Source of the DNA: Bifidobacterium psychraerophilum
GTDB lineage: Bacteria; Actinomycetota; Actinomycetes; Actinomycetales; Bifidobacteriaceae
DNA: 64,000 nucleotides
Assembly (NCBI RefSeq): GCF_000741705.1
Contig: NZ_JGZI01000010.1
Location: 248,001 to 312,000 of the forward strand
Reading direction: 5' to 3'
A program made the translations under genes and the position numbers. Shown here one piece after another: positions 47,806-58,622 of this stretch. The notes beneath the pieces were generated by a model that saw only the letters and a program-made list of their open reading frames with translations, had not been told where the DNA came from and did not search any database. Each line of letters opens with the position of its first letter. Position 1 is the first letter of the stretch.

Positions 47806-49464
47806 TTACTTCCCGCTGTGATGATCGATTGCGGCCTTCACCAGACCGGCGAAGAGCGGATGTGGACGTGTCGGGCGTGATTTGAACTCGGGATGCGCCT
47901 GTGTCCCCACATAGAAGGGGTGCACGTCCTGCGGCAGTTCGACGAATTCCGTCAGCTCACCGTCAGGGCTCGTGCCGGAGATATGCAGGCCACCCTCATC
48001 AAGACGCTTCTTGTAGGCCACATTGACCTCATAGCGATGGCGATGACGCTCGCTGACCTCGACCGCGCCATACAATCCGGCGACCACTGATTTCGGATCC
48101 AGAACGGCTGGATAAGCACCCAGACGCATCGTGTGACCCATATCACCCTTGCCCTCGACGATGTCCTTCTGCTCTTCCATCGTGGCGATCACGGGATTCT
48201 CGCAGCCAGCCTCGAACTCCGAGGAATTCGCATCCTCCAACCCAAGGACGTGTCGGGAATACTCGATCACCATCGACTGCAGGCCCAGGCAGAGGCCGAG
48301 TGCGGGGATCTTGCGTTCGCGCGCCCAGCGCAGGGCGCCGATCTTGCCTTCGATGCCGCGAATGCCGAAACCGCCGGGTATCACGATGCCATCCATCTGG
48401 GCAAGGGCGGCTTGGGCGCCGTCCATGGTCTCGCACACGTCGGCCGCCACCCATTTGACGTTGACCTTCGCGAAGTTCGCGAAGCCACCGGCTTTGATCG
48501 CCTCGGTGACGGAGAGGTACGCGTCCGGGAGGTCGATGTATTTGCCCACGATCGCGATATTCACCTCATGCTTGGGATGATGCACGCGCTCGAGGAGATC
48601 CTCCCACTCGTTCCAATCCACATCGTGGAAAGGCAGACCGAGTTCACGCACCACGTAGGCGTCAAGGCCTTCGGAGAACAGGATCTTCGGAACATCGTAG
48701 ATGCTGGGTGCATCCACGCAGTTCACCACACCCTCTTCGTCGACATCGCACATCAGCGAGATCTTGTCCTTGATGCTCTGGCTCAGTTCCCTGTCCGAAC
48801 GCAGCACCAGCGCATCCGGCGTGATGCCCAATTGACGAAGCATCATCACGGAATGCTGGGTCGGCTTGGTCTTCAGCTCATGCGCAGCAGCTATGAAGGG
48901 AACCAGCGAAACGTGCACGAACATGCAGTTCTGAGGACCGATGTCCCGGCGAACCTCGCGCGCCGCTTCCAGGAAGGGCTGCGATTCGATGTCTCCGACC
49001 GTTCCACCGATCTCGGTGATGATGACGTCCACATCCTGTGAGGCCTGGGCACGCATACGGCTTTTGATCTCATTGGTGATGTGCGGAATGACCTGGACGC
49101 ATTCGCCGAGGTATTCACCGGCGCGCTCCTTGCGCAGCACGCTCTGGTAGATCTGGCCGGTGGTCACATTCGCCTTCTGGGACAAGAACACGTCCAGGAA
49201 GCGCTCGTAGTGGCCGATGTCCAGATCCGTTTCGGCGCCGTCTTCCGTCACATAGACCTCACCGTGCTGGAAGGGGTTCATGGTGCCGGGATCGACATTG
49301 ATATAGGGATCGAGTTTCTGTTGCAGTACATGAATGCCGCGGCTGCGCAGCAATCTTCCGAGCGATGAAGCAGTGAGTCCTTTTCCAAGCGATGAGACAA
49401 CGCCGCCGGTCACGAAAATGTGTTTAGTGATATGTTCCTGAGAGTTTCCATGTTGTCTAGCCAT
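47806..49464 (-). CDS. pyrG: CTP synthase
   Basis: The 552-residue enzyme makes CTP from UTP, ATP and glutamine. The N-terminal synthase domain starts [23 protein letters not shown]. The C-terminal class I glutaminase has the nucleophile in [10 protein letters not shown] and the His/Glu pair in AHPEFKSRP. Length and motifs are complete. The ATG at 49464 lies 65 bases after the aroQ stop. It is followed by the inverted repeat at 47729. Confidence 0.97.
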   Translation of the reverse strand: MARQHGNSQEHITKHIFVTGGVVSSLGKGLTASSLGRLLRSRGIHVLQQKLDPYINVDPGTMNPFQHGEVYVTEDGAETDLDIGHYERFLDVFLSQKANVTTGQIYQSVLRKERAGEYLGECVQVIPHITNEIKSRMRAQASQDVDVIITEIGGTVGDIESQPFLEAAREVRRDIGPQNCMFVHVSLVPFIAAAHELKTKPTQHSVMMLRQLGITPDALVLRSDRELSQSIKDKISLMCDVDEEGVVNCVDAPSIYDVPKILFSEGLDAYVVRELGLPFHDVDWNEWEDLLERVHHPKHEVNIAIVGKYIDLPDAYLSVTEAIKAGGFANFAKVNVKWVAADVCETMDGAQAALAQMDGIVIPGGFGIRGIEGKIGALRWARERKIPALGLCLGLQSMVIEYSRHVLGLEDANSSEFEAGCENPVIATMEEQKDIVEGKGDMGHTMRLGAYPAVLDPKSVVAGLYGAVEVSERHRHRYEVNVAYKKRLDEGGLHISGTSPDGELTEFVELPQDVHPFYVGTQAHPEFKSRPTRPHPLFAGLVKAAIDHHSGK

Positions 49465-49529
49465 GGGACTTCAGCGTATCACCCAAGGGTGACTCAGCGT
49501 GTTTCGCAGGGTCGTTTGTGGACGCGAGG

Positions 49530-49985
49530 CTAGGCTTTCCTCAAACCACCCGCAATCGCCCGTAACGCGAGATGATATCCCTCGAATCCGAAACCGGTTA
49601 TCGTGCCGGTGGCGATCGGCGAGATCACCGATCGTCTCCGGAAAGCCTCCCGTGACGCCGGGTTGGAAATATGCACCTCGACCAGGGTCAGACCGGCATC
49701 AGTGACCTGGGCCGCGGCATCGGCCAGACCGTAGCTGTAATGCGTGAAGGCCGCCGGATTCAGAACCACGGGTGTGGACTCATCGACCGCCTGATGCATC
49801 CAGTGGATGACCTCGGCCTCGTCATCGCTCTGACGAACCTCGACCTGCAGGCCGAGCTCCTTTCCCCAATCCGAGCAGAGTTCACGGAGATGCTCAAGGT
49901 CCTGGTGACCGTACACTTCCGGTTCACGGACGCCGAGACGTCCAAGATTCGGTCCGTTTACCACCACCACGCGCGGTGAATTCAT
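49530..49985 (-). CDS. aroQ: 3-dehydroquinate dehydratase, type II
   Basis: The 151-residue dodecameric enzyme carries out the third step of the shikimate pathway. It begins VVVVNGPNLGRLGVREPEVYG, with the catalytic Arg and Tyr. LNPAAFTHYSYGLADA and EVHISNPASREAFRRRSVIS supply the remaining active-site residues (Asn, His, Arg). The ATG follows AAGGAG by 6 bases. It is 36 bases after the aroK-aroB fusion. Confidence 0.96.
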   Translation of the reverse strand: MNSPRVVVVNGPNLGRLGVREPEVYGHQDLEHLRELCSDWGKELGLQVEVRQSDDEAEVIHWMHQAVDESTPVVLNPAAFTHYSYGLADAAAQVTDAGLTLVEVHISNPASREAFRRRSVISPIATGTITGFGFEGYHLALRAIAGGLRKA

Positions 49986-50021
49986 ATATGCTCCTTCTTC
50001 GCTCAGTACGGATGTTGCCGA

Positions 50022-51668
50022 TCACGGCCTGCGGATACGCCTGAAGGCCTCCTCGACCGCATCCGCAGGCGGATCATCCAGATGGATGGGATGGCCTATA
50101 TGGTCCAGCACCACGAATCGCAGTGTGTTGCCACGAGCCTTCTTGTCACGGTGCATCAGCGAAAGGACGCTCTCGAAATCGCCGCCGTCCCATGATGTGC
50201 GCAGACCGAGGGACGTGAGCAGCTCACGATGGTAATCGACCTCATCGGCGTCGAGGTATCCGAGCAGATGCGCCAACTCGGCGGCATACACCATGCCCAC
50301 GGAAACCGCCTGCCCGTGCCTCCACCGGAAATGTTCAAGCTGTTCGATCGCATGCCCCAGGGTATGCCCGTAATTCAGGAACTCCCGCTTGCCGGATTCC
50401 CTCAGATCGACGGAAACATGTTCGGCTTTGACGCTCACCGTCCGCTCGATGAGTTCGGCGATGACGCTCCGGAGCCCGTCGTCGATGGCATCACCCTGGA
50501 AATGACGGAGCTGTGAAGCGTGGTCTTCAAGAAGATCCAGAATCACGCCATCCATGATGAAACCGGATTTGGCGACTTCTCCGAGCCCTTCGATGAAAAT
50601 ATCGTTCGGCAATGTGGTGAGTGTCCGCAGATCGGCCAGCACCCCCCTGGGCGTGTGGAAGCTGCCCACCAGATTCTTGCCTTGCGGGGTGTTGATGCCG
50701 GTTTTCCCGCCCGTCGAAGCATCGACCATGGCCAGCAGGGATGTGGGGCAATTCACATACGCTATGCCTCGCATCCATGTCGCTGCCACAAAACCGGCAA
50801 GATCGGTCGCGGCGCCTCCACCCAGACCCACGACAGCATCCGAACGGGTGAATCCCTCCTTGGAGAGACGTTCCCAGATGCCGTTCGCGACGCTTATGGT
50901 CTTGCCGGCTTCCGCATCGGGAATGGTGATATCCGTGACCTGGTAGTGGGCCGATCGCAGCGAGGCGCGTGCATGGTCGCTGTGACGCTGCACGCTCGTG
51001 GTGTGTATCAATGCGACCCGTACGGGTTCATCGCCGAGTGTCTCACGCAGACCTTCCATGCTGCCCTCGCCGATGCGCACGGTGTAGGGATTCGCTCCTG
51101 CGACCAGCACCCTGCGTTCGCGCAATGCGGCGACCAGTTTCTGGGCCGCCACGGAGGGCGGTGCGCCATGGGTCCGGATCACGCGGGTCGACAAGGCCTG
51201 GAACACCGGCTTCCTCTCCTCATACAGATGCATCCATCTGGCATGGGCGTCACCCGCGAGCAGCGGCCTGTTGCCGCTTCTCGAAGCCCGTTCCATCATC
51301 TCCTCCGGATCGGCATCCAGATACACCAGCAGGCCGCCCCGATCGGCGTACCGTTCCAAGGCCCGCCGAGTACGTTTCGTCATCGGTGCTCCCCCGCCCA
51401 GAGCGAGCACACCCTCGAAGTGTTCCAGATCATCGACGATGAGTTCGCACTCCAGACGGCGGAATTCCTCTTCTCCATCGCTCTGGAAGATATCGGCGAT
51501 CCTTCTGCCCTGCTCATGTTCCAAAGCGACATCCGAATCCCGGAATTGGATGCCCAGGATATTCGATGCCTCTTTGCCTATACGGGTCTTACCCGCTCCG
51601 GGCATGCCGATCAGCACCGCCCGGGGCATGATGCCTGTATCGTGTGCAACCCTGTCCGATTGATTCAC
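50022..51668 (-). CDS. aroKB: Bifunctional shikimate kinase/3-dehydroquinate synthase
   Basis: The 548-residue fusion joins an N-terminal shikimate kinase (P-loop GMPGAGKT at 21-28; RRLE and LALGGGAP) and a 3-dehydroquinate synthase from about residue 185 ([47 protein letters not shown]). It covers two steps of the shikimate pathway. GTG at 51668 is the best start, because AGGGGG lies 6 bases before it; the ATG at 51674 abuts that site. It begins 10 bases after the aroC stop. The fusion is known in bifidobacteria. Confidence 0.95.
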   Translation of the reverse strand: MNQSDRVAHDTGIMPRAVLIGMPGAGKTRIGKEASNILGIQFRDSDVALEHEQGRRIADIFQSDGEEEFRRLECELIVDDLEHFEGVLALGGGAPMTKRTRRALERYADRGGLLVYLDADPEEMMERASRSGNRPLLAGDAHARWMHLYEERKPVFQALSTRVIRTHGAPPSVAAQKLVAALRERRVLVAGANPYTVRIGEGSMEGLRETLGDEPVRVALIHTTSVQRHSDHARASLRSAHYQVTDITIPDAEAGKTISVANGIWERLSKEGFTRSDAVVGLGGGAATDLAGFVAATWMRGIAYVNCPTSLLAMVDASTGGKTGINTPQGKNLVGSFHTPRGVLADLRTLTTLPNDIFIEGLGEVAKSGFIMDGVILDLLEDHASQLRHFQGDAIDDGLRSVIAELIERTVSVKAEHVSVDLRESGKREFLNYGHTLGHAIEQLEHFRWRHGQAVSVGMVYAAELAHLLGYLDADEVDYHRELLTSLGLRTSWDGGDFESVLSLMHRDKKARGNTLRFVVLDHIGHPIHLDDPPADAVEEAFRRIRRP

Positions 51669-51678
51669 CGTCATCCCC

Positions 51679-52872
51679 CTAACGAAGGTGCTCTGGCCAT
51701 GAGGCGATGTATTGCCGGGCGTTCCTTGCGGTCTCCTCGACATTGTCCCCGCCGAACTTCTCCAGGACGAATGAGGCAAGCGTCAGACGCATCATGGCTT
51801 CGGCCACGACCGCAGCCGCGGGCACTGCCGTGATGTCGGAACGCTGATGGATCGCCGTGGCGGGCTCCCCGGTGAGCACGTCAATCGTCTTCAACGCCCT
51901 CGGAACCGATGAGATCGGTTTCATCGCCGCACGCACGCGGATGGGCTCACCGTTGGACATACCGCCCTCTATGCCGCCAGCCCGATTGGTCTGACGAGAG
52001 ATATGGCCCTGCGCATCCGCAACGATCTCATCATGCGCCTGGGAGCCCGGCCGCTCGGCTTCAAGGAAGCCGTCCCCGATCTCCACGCCCTTGATCGCCT
52101 GAATGCCCATGAAGGCCGAAGCCAGGGCGGCGTCGAGACGTCGGTCCGATTCCACATAGGTGCCCAGACCTGCCGGAACACCATAGGCGATCACCTCGAT
52201 GACACCGCCCAAGGTGTCACCGGCCTTCTGGGCCTGATCGATACGGCTGATCATGCGCTGTTCGGCATCAGGATCAAGTGTGCGCACCGGTGAGGCATCA
52301 AGCCTCTGCGCGTCATCGGCGCTGGGCAGGGCCTGATCCTGCTCACTGCCGACACCGCCGATGGACAGCACCTGCGAAATGACACGAATGCCAAGGGTCT
52401 GTTCAAGGAAATTACCTGCCACGGCCCCCAAAGCGACACGGGAAGCCGTCTCCCTGGCGCTGGAACGCTCCAGAATGGGTCGCGAGTCCTGGAATCCGTA
52501 CTTTCTCATACCCGTCAGATCGGCATGCCCCGGCCTCGGGCGGCTCAGCGGTGCGTTTCTGCCCGTTTCCGGAAGCTCGACACCCTCCTCAAGCGGATCC
52601 GCGCTCATCACCTGCACCCATTTGGGCCATTCGGTGTTGCCGATCTCAATGGACACCGGCGACCCGAGGGTCTTCCCATGCCTGACCCCGGTGAGCAGAC
52701 GGACTTTGTCCCTTTCGAACTTCATCCGGGCACCACGCCCATGCCCCAGCCTCCGTCTCGCCAGCGCGTCACTGATCTGCTCAGTGTTGATCGAGATGCC
52801 CGAAGGCAGCCCCTCGATCATCGCCACAAGGGCTTCTCCGTGGGATTCCCCTGCCGTCTGCCAGCGCAACAT
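51679..52872 (-). CDS. aroC: Chorismate synthase
   Basis: The 397-residue FMN enzyme ends the shikimate pathway. It begins [22 protein letters not shown], with [17 protein letters not shown] and [10 protein letters not shown], all signature segments. [19 protein letters not shown] is also present. The ATG at 52872 has GAAGGAG about 6 bases upstream; a 13-residue extension from 52911 is rejected. The order aroC-aroKB-aroQ forms an operon on the minus strand. Confidence 0.97.
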   Translation of the reverse strand: MLRWQTAGESHGEALVAMIEGLPSGISINTEQISDALARRRLGHGRGARMKFERDKVRLLTGVRHGKTLGSPVSIEIGNTEWPKWVQVMSADPLEEGVELPETGRNAPLSRPRPGHADLTGMRKYGFQDSRPILERSSARETASRVALGAVAGNFLEQTLGIRVISQVLSIGGVGSEQDQALPSADDAQRLDASPVRTLDPDAEQRMISRIDQAQKAGDTLGGVIEVIAYGVPAGLGTYVESDRRLDAALASAFMGIQAIKGVEIGDGFLEAERPGSQAHDEIVADAQGHISRQTNRAGGIEGGMSNGEPIRVRAAMKPISSVPRALKTIDVLTGEPATAIHQRSDITAVPAAAVVAEAMMRLTLASFVLEKFGGDNVEETARNARQYIASWPEHLR

Positions 52873-52930
52873 GCTTTCTCCTTCGATGCTGAGTTTGATG
52901 TCCAAGTCCAACTTCGGTATATCTTACGTA

Positions 52931-53380
52931 ATGCCCTACCTCTTGCTCATGCCCTGTCTCATCTGCTGTCTCGCGCTTTCGATCGAGGATCTGCGCAGCA
53001 GACGGATTCCCCGTGCATGGGTCGGGGCGGGTGTGGCCCTGCAGCTGATTGTATTCATCTGCTGGTGCGCATTCAACGGTGTGTGGGGCACCCTGGTGAC
53101 GGCGGTGACTTTGGCCGTGGTGTGCGCACTGCTCCAGTTGGCCATATCCCTGGCCAGACCGGGGGCGCTGGGACTGGGTGATGTGAGCTGCACCTTGCTC
53201 GCGGGCCTTGCCGTGGCCTTCTTCGGTCCCGACGCCATCCTGGTCTGGTGGTGTCTGATGGGAATCCTGGGAGTGACGGCGATCGCGCTCTTCGCACGCG
53301 CCGGTGCCTCCATCGCCTTCGCACCCGTCATCTCGATCAGCGCGGTAGGCGCGATCGTCGTGGATTCGGCCTTCTTCTAG
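52931..53380 (+). CDS. A24-family prepilin peptidase, minimal form (TadV/CpaA-like)
   Basis: The 149-residue protein has about six transmembrane helices and the two catalytic aspartates of type IV prepilin peptidases: D20 in SIEDLRSRRIP and D84 in the GLGD motif. It lacks the N-terminal methylase domain, as in the Tad/Flp pilus peptidases. It is divergent from aroC, 58 bases away, and the ATG at 52931 has almost no ribosome binding site. No tad genes are in the window, so it must act on prepilins encoded elsewhere. Its stop overlaps that of the convergent mltG. Confidence 0.85.
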   Translation: MPYLLLMPCLICCLALSIEDLRSRRIPRAWVGAGVALQLIVFICWCAFNGVWGTLVTAVTLAVVCALLQLAISLARPGALGLGDVSCTLLAGLAVAFFGPDAILVWWCLMGILGVTAIALFARAGASIAFAPVISISAVGAIVVDSAFF

Positions 53381-54567
53381 CTGTTATCGGCTTCCCACTG
53401 CTTGTATTCCTTCACATAGCCGTCGAACTCGCTGGAATCGGCTGTAAACTTGGTCTCCCCTGTATCCAGGTTCACCGTCACGAAGTACAGCCAGTTGCCT
53501 GAGGCCGGGCTCATGGCGGCTTTGATGGCGTTGTCCCCCGGATTGCTGATCGGTGTTGGGGGCAGGCCTGTATGCACACGCGTGTTGTAGGGGTTGGATT
53601 TGTCGCTGAGCTGCGCATTCGTGAGGTCGGAGGCGGAGACGTTGGCCCCATAGGCGACGGTGGTATCCATGCCGAGCGTCATGCCTTTGGCCAGTCGGTT
53701 CTCGATGACCCTGGTGACCTTGCTGTAGTACTCCTCCTGGTTGACCTCAGCCTCCGCGATCGAGGCGATATTGAGTATGCGCTCCCGCTCGCTTCCCGTG
53801 GGTACGTTCATCGCGTCCAGCTTGGCGATCCGCTGATCCACCAGCTCTTTGAGGATCTCCTTCGCCGAGCTTTTGCCCTTGACATTGTATGAACCGGGCT
53901 CGAACCAGCCTTCGAAGTTGCCACCCGCCTCACTGGGCAGGATGCCGGAACCCTTGTCCTTGATGATGGCGTCGAAATCGGATTTCTTGATCGACGAGAG
54001 GGTGGCGGCCTTGGTGATCACATCCGCGGCCTTGTCACCCGATCTGACTTCAAGGAAGCCTCCGGCCTTGCTGGAGTCGGTGAGTATCGTGACCACATCA
54101 GAGGCCTGCATATGCAGTTTGAGCTCGAACACACCTGGGAAGAGCTGGTTCTGCACCCCCGCGACGGCAACAGCCTGCGTGAACGCGGCCGCGGATTTCA
54201 CGATATCCGCTTTCACCAGGTTTTCGGCGATCTTGTCGGCGCTCTGCCCGGTCTCCACGGTGAAATCAACTTCCGAGCCACCTGGACCGGGATAATCCTC
54301 AGCGACCGATTTGGTGGCGCTGACGATCGAAGACATTCCCGAGACCTTCTGGGCCACAAACCATCCACCGCCGCCGAGCAGCGCCAGAATCACCAGCACT
54401 ATCAGCGCGGTCGTCAGGCGCTTGCGATGCACGGACACCCGTCGGCGTCGCATCTCACGTCTTGATTTCGGCGGCAAAGGAGGCGCTGAGGACGCAATGG
54501 GTTTCCCCGCCTCATCCACCAGATGCGAGGCATCGGTGAAAAAGTCATCCAGATCTTGATCCAACAC
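53377..54567 (-). CDS. mltG: Endolytic murein transglycosylase MltG
   Basis: The 396-residue protein has a cytoplasmic N-terminus, a transmembrane helix at about 51-71, a LysM-like region and the YceG domain. The catalytic Glu lies in ILNIASIAEAEVNQEEYYSKVTRVIENRL. It cuts nascent glycan strands and limits their length. The start is GTG at 54567 (AAGGAG 3 bases upstream) or TTG at 54564 (6 bases). It is the last gene of the ruvX-mltG pair, 8 bases after ruvX. Confidence 0.94.
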   Translation of the reverse strand: MLDQDLDDFFTDASHLVDEAGKPIASSAPPLPPKSRREMRRRRVSVHRKRLTTALIVLVILALLGGGGWFVAQKVSGMSSIVSATKSVAEDYPGPGGSEVDFTVETGQSADKIAENLVKADIVKSAAAFTQAVAVAGVQNQLFPGVFELKLHMQASDVVTILTDSSKAGGFLEVRSGDKAADVITKAATLSSIKKSDFDAIIKDKGSGILPSEAGGNFEGWFEPGSYNVKGKSSAKEILKELVDQRIAKLDAMNVPTGSERERILNIASIAEAEVNQEEYYSKVTRVIENRLAKGMTLGMDTTVAYGANVSASDLTNAQLSDKSNPYNTRVHTGLPPTPISNPGDNAIKAAMSPASGNWLYFVTVNLDTGETKFTADSSEFDGYVKEYKQWEADNS

Positions 54568-54575
54568 ACACTCCT

Positions 54576-55040
54576 TTATTCGTGATTCAGTTCGTCCAAG
54601 GCTGATTGCAGCAGCACGACGGCGGACTGCTGATCAACGAAGGGACGATGTTCACGCCCTGCGACGCTTGCCTCACGCAACTGTCTGTGCGCGCTTACCG
54701 TGGTGAGTCTCTCATCACGCAGATGCACATCCGGCATGCTTTCCAGATCCAGTGTGCCTTCGTCCATCAGCGCCTGCAGACGACGTCCCAGGGCAGCCGC
54801 CCAACGTTCGGCTTTCTTCCCGCTGCGACCCAGAGTCCCATCCAGCAGCAGGGGCAGTCCAATCACAACAGTAGCAACTGCTTCTTTCTCGATGATGTCG
54901 ACAACCGACTCCAAGGCCAGGAAGCTGTCACCATCAACAACCACATTCCCAGCCGGATGGGCGAAAGTCAACTCCGGGTCGGACAATGCGAGGCCGACCC
55001 GTGCATTGCCGAGATCAACACCAAGCCAAGGTGCATGCAT
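54576..55040 (-). CDS. ruvX: Holliday junction resolvase-like RNase RuvX (YqgF)
   Basis: The 154-residue RNase H-fold protein starts WLGVDLGNARVGLALSD, with the first catalytic Asp, and continues with VVIGLPLLLDGTLGRSG and VHLRDERLTTVSAHRQL. It processes rRNA precursors or Holliday junctions. It lies 8 bases after the alaS stop. Length is normal. Confidence 0.94.
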   Translation of the reverse strand: MHAPWLGVDLGNARVGLALSDPELTFAHPAGNVVVDGDSFLALESVVDIIEKEAVATVVIGLPLLLDGTLGRSGKKAERWAAALGRRLQALMDEGTLDLESMPDVHLRDERLTTVSAHRQLREASVAGREHRPFVDQQSAVVLLQSALDELNHE

Positions 55041-55048
55041 GGAGGCGC

Positions 55049-57739
55049 TCAGACCTTCTGCGCCTCGGCGCGCAAGGCTTCCAAGGCCTGGTCGATACGG
55101 GTGGCATCACGGCCTCCGCCCTGCGCGAAGTCGGGTTTGCCGCCACCGCCGCCACCGAGGACCTTCGATGCTCCGCGCACCAGATCCCCGGCCTTGATCC
55201 CAAGCTTGCGGGCCGACTCATTGGTGGCTGCCAGGACGACGGGACGTCCGTCCTCGCTCTCACCAGCCAACGCCACCACCGACGGACGATCGTCTCCAAG
55301 CTGGGCTCTGAGATCGCTTACCGTCTTGCGCAGAGCCTCCACCGAACCGAAACGCCCTACATTACGTGCCGCAACCAAGACCGGCGACGCCGAGTTCCTG
55401 GCCTCCTCGATGATCGCCGGTACGGATTCGGAGAGATTCCGCTCGTACATCGCGGCAAGACGCCTATCGGATTCCTTGAGTTTGTTCAACAGACTCGAGA
55501 TGCGTGATTCCAGCTCATCGGGACGCGCGTTCAAGGTGTCCGAAAGCTGCGAGACCAAAGCGTGCTCTCTGGCATTGAATTCGTAAGCCCCCTGCCCGAC
55601 GACGGCATCCACGCGACGCACGCCGGTACCGACCGAAGCTTCGGAAAGAATCGAGACCTGCCCGATCTTGCCCACATGATCGACGTGGGTCCCACCGCAC
55701 AGCTCACGGCTCCAACCGTCCTGACCAATGGTCACGACCCTGACGATATCGCCGTATTTCTCGCCGAAGAGGTGCATGGCGCCCAGCGCGATGGCGTCAT
55801 CGAACTTCATCTCCGTGGTGTTGACCGAGAGATTGTCCCGCAGACGATCGTTGACCCGCGCCTCGACGGTGTTCATCGCATCCGCGCTCGGAGCCCCCGA
55901 CCACTGGAAGTCGAAGCGGAGCCTGTTCGGCGCATCCTCGGATCCGCGTTGCGTCGCCTGCGGCCCCAGCTCCTCGCGAAGGGCTTTATGCACCATATGC
56001 GTCGCGGTGTGCGAACGGGCTATCGCGCCTCTGCGTACCGGGTCGATGGTCGCGGTGACCGCCGAGCCGACCACCAGGGTTCCCTCGGTGATGCTGCACT
56101 GGTGAACGGTCAGTCCCTTGACCGGATGCTGCACGTCATCAACATCAAGCACGGCACCTTCATCGGAGAGTATCTCGCCCTGGTCGGCGAGCTGTCCACC
56201 CGCCTGGGCGTAGAAGGGTGTGCGGTCGAGGATGACCTCGACGTAGGCCGGAGCTGAGACGGCGGGTACGGAACCCTTGCCTGCCTCGATGATGCCGAGC
56301 ACGCGTGAACGACTTGAGTAATCGGTATAACCCAGGAATTCCAAAGGCCGATCCAAGGTCTTCTTGAAGTCGTCATAAACGCTGACATCAACGTTGTGGC
56401 GTTTGCTGAGTGCATCCGCGCGCGCACGTGACTTCTGCTGCGCCATCAGCTCGCGGAACTTGGGTTCATCCACATGGACGCCCTGTTCCTCCGCCATCTC
56501 CAGCGTCAACTCGATCGGGAAGCCATAGGTATCGTGCAGGGTGAAGGCCTCGTCCCCGCTGACCACGGCGTCACCGCCCTGGGCCGCGGAATCCTGCGCC
56601 TTCTTCACCGCGACGTCAAGAATCGAGGTTCCTTTGTCGAGTGTGCGTCGGAATGACGCCTCCTCGCCATAGGCAGCCGCCGAAATATCGGGGAAGAGTT
56701 CGTTGAGTTCCGGATAGCTCGAAGACATCGCCTCTTTGGAGACCGGGAAGAGATGCGGAAGAACGTCATCCTGAACTCCGAGTGTGCGCATCGAGCGGAT
56801 GGAGCGGCGCAGGAGCCTGCGCAGCACATAGCCACGGCCTTCGTTGCTCGGGCGAACGCCGTCGCTCATGATCATCAGCGCGCTGCGGACATGATCCGCA
56901 ACGACCCTGAAGCGCACGTCGTCATCCGCATCCTCGCCGTATGTATGCCCTGACAGCCGTTCCGCGGCCTCGATGACCGGATAGACCTCATCGGTCTCGT
57001 AGATGTTGTTCTTGTGCTGCAGCAGGTACGCGAGCCGTTCCAGACCTGCACCGGTATCGATGTTCTTGTTCTCCAATTCGCCGACGATATGCAGGTCGGT
57101 TTTGGATTTCACATTGTCGACTTCGAAGTTCTCGAAGACGAGATCCCAGATTTCGATGTATCGGCTTTCATCCGCCGCGGGTCCACCCTCGATGCCGTAT
57201 TCCGGCCCACGATCCACATAGATCTCCGAGCAGGGTCCACCGGGTCCCGGTCCGCCGGTCGTCCAGAAGTTGTCCTCCATGCCCATGATCTGCATATGCG
57301 CGGGGTCCATGCCCTCGTTGCGCCAGATCGAACGCGCCTCCTCGTCGTCCGTGTAGGTCGTGACCCACAGACTCTCGGGGTCGAAACCATAGCCGCCCTG
57401 GTCCTGCGGTGTGGTCAGCAGCGTCCAGGCGTAGTGGATCGCCTCCTCCTTGAAGTAATCACCGAAGGAGAAATTGCCCAGCATCTGGAAGAAGGTGCCG
57501 TGACGCGTGGTCTTGCCCACTTCATCGATGTCCAGTGTGCGCACGCACTTCTGATTGCTGGCCATACGCTTGCTCGGGGGTGTCTGCTCGCCAAGAAGGT
57601 AGGGAATGAAAGGCACCATACCTGCGATTGTGAAAAGCGTTGTCGGATTAGGTGAAATCAGCGAAGCCGAAGGCACGACCATATGGCCCTGTTTGGCGAA
57701 AAAATCAAGATAGCGCTTTGCAATCTCTGAGGTGCGCAT
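55049..57739 (-). CDS. alaS: Alanyl-tRNA synthetase
   Basis: The 896-residue class II synthetase has the catalytic domain ([44 protein letters not shown]), the editing domain with [16 protein letters not shown] and [10 protein letters not shown], and the C-terminal C-Ala domain ([14 protein letters not shown]). All expected parts are present. The ATG at 57739 has a weak ribosome binding site. The neighbours ruvX and mltG downstream and DUF948 upstream are the usual actinobacterial ones. Confidence 0.97.
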   Translation of the reverse strand: MRTSEIAKRYLDFFAKQGHMVVPSASLISPNPTTLFTIAGMVPFIPYLLGEQTPPSKRMASNQKCVRTLDIDEVGKTTRHGTFFQMLGNFSFGDYFKEEAIHYAWTLLTTPQDQGGYGFDPESLWVTTYTDDEEARSIWRNEGMDPAHMQIMGMEDNFWTTGGPGPGGPCSEIYVDRGPEYGIEGGPAADESRYIEIWDLVFENFEVDNVKSKTDLHIVGELENKNIDTGAGLERLAYLLQHKNNIYETDEVYPVIEAAERLSGHTYGEDADDDVRFRVVADHVRSALMIMSDGVRPSNEGRGYVLRRLLRRSIRSMRTLGVQDDVLPHLFPVSKEAMSSSYPELNELFPDISAAAYGEEASFRRTLDKGTSILDVAVKKAQDSAAQGGDAVVSGDEAFTLHDTYGFPIELTLEMAEEQGVHVDEPKFRELMAQQKSRARADALSKRHNVDVSVYDDFKKTLDRPLEFLGYTDYSSRSRVLGIIEAGKGSVPAVSAPAYVEVILDRTPFYAQAGGQLADQGEILSDEGAVLDVDDVQHPVKGLTVHQCSITEGTLVVGSAVTATIDPVRRGAIARSHTATHMVHKALREELGPQATQRGSEDAPNRLRFDFQWSGAPSADAMNTVEARVNDRLRDNLSVNTTEMKFDDAIALGAMHLFGEKYGDIVRVVTIGQDGWSRELCGGTHVDHVGKIGQVSILSEASVGTGVRRVDAVVGQGAYEFNAREHALVSQLSDTLNARPDELESRISSLLNKLKESDRRLAAMYERNLSESVPAIIEEARNSASPVLVAARNVGRFGSVEALRKTVSDLRAQLGDDRPSVVALAGESEDGRPVVLAATNESARKLGIKAGDLVRGASKVLGGGGGGKPDFAQGGGRDATRIDQALEALRAEAQKV

Positions 57740-57847
57740 TCTTCTGTTTACTCCTTATGGTGCGTGCGAACAACACCCCGTCTTCTTGTGCGGTCACAAG
57801 TCAGGGCGTGATGTGTTGTGTTATATGCTGTTGAGCTTCAGCTCAAC

Positions 57848-58084
57848 TCAACGCGAATTATCGATGTACTGACGGTTCAGTTCCGCTTCGCGTGCGCGGC
57901 GTGTCTCCTGGAATTCATCGTACAGACCTTGCAGTGTGGAGACAGCGACGTTGGTGGTGTCATGCCCGAAGACGAAATCCCTGGCACCGGCCGGGGTGTG
58001 TGCCTTCACATAGGCCCTCGCCTTGCTCGCCGTCACTACGCCGATGGTGACGCCAACCCCTATCCAGAACAAGCGTTTGAACAT
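57848..58084 (-). CDS. Small conserved actinobacterial protein (DUF6167-like)
   Basis: The 78-residue protein has an N-terminal transmembrane helix (FKRLFWIGVGVTIGVVTA) and a charged helical tail ending RRAREAELNRQYIDN. Its ATG at 58084 shares one base with the stop of the DUF948 gene (TGATG), so they are coupled. This pair is usually found between rpsD and alaS in actinobacteria. Function unknown. Confidence 0.85.
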   Translation of the reverse strand: MFKRLFWIGVGVTIGVVTASKARAYVKAHTPAGARDFVFGHDTTNVAVSTLQGLYDEFQETRRAREAELNRQYIDNSR

Positions 58085-58518
58085 CACTCCCCCTTGTGAC
58101 TGTGGAAGGCCCGCGAGGAGCCGGTCTCAGGGGCGGACGATGCCGCCGGCTGAGCCTGCTGACGGCGGCCTTTGAAAAATGAGCTTGCCGTGGTCCGCAA
58201 GGCGAAGAAAGCGGAGGCGAGCTTGATGATCGGCTTGCCGAGCATCGATCCGTACAGATCCGTAAGAGCTCCGACATTACCTGCCGTGGTCGAGGCGGCA
58301 GCCGAAATGCGGTTGACATCTTCAAGTGTTTTATTGACCTGCTGCACGGTTGCCGTGGACTCGTCGAGTGTGGGCAACGCATGCTCACCGGTCTCCTTGA
58401 CCGTATCCGCCAGCTGATCGAACAAGCGCCCGAGCCTGATCAACGGATAAATCAAGAATCCTGCGAGCACCGCGAAGGCAATGGCTGCGATAAGACCCGC
58501 GATTTGGCCTACATCCAT
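58084..58518 (-). CDS. DUF948 membrane-anchored protein
   Basis: The 144-residue protein has an N-terminal transmembrane helix (about 4-26), a helical coiled-coil region and a Gln/Ala/Ser-rich basic tail. DUF948 proteins are membrane-anchored and sometimes linked to the cell envelope; no catalytic motif is seen. The ATG at 58518 has GAGGTG 6 bases upstream; the GTG at 58527 overlaps that site. It is coupled to the next small gene. Confidence 0.87.
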   Translation of the reverse strand: MDVGQIAGLIAAIAFAVLAGFLIYPLIRLGRLFDQLADTVKETGEHALPTLDESTATVQQVNKTLEDVNRISAAASTTAGNVGALTDLYGSMLGKPIIKLASAFFALRTTASSFFKGRRQQAQPAASSAPETGSSRAFHSHKGE

Positions 58519-58622
58519 CTTCAGCACCTCTTTCTGACCCCAGTCATGTTACTCGCTCAAGGCTACCACGATGAGTGCAACATGAGCGTTGTGGTGAAAG
58601 GCCCCAGCGGCTGCGCCGCGCA

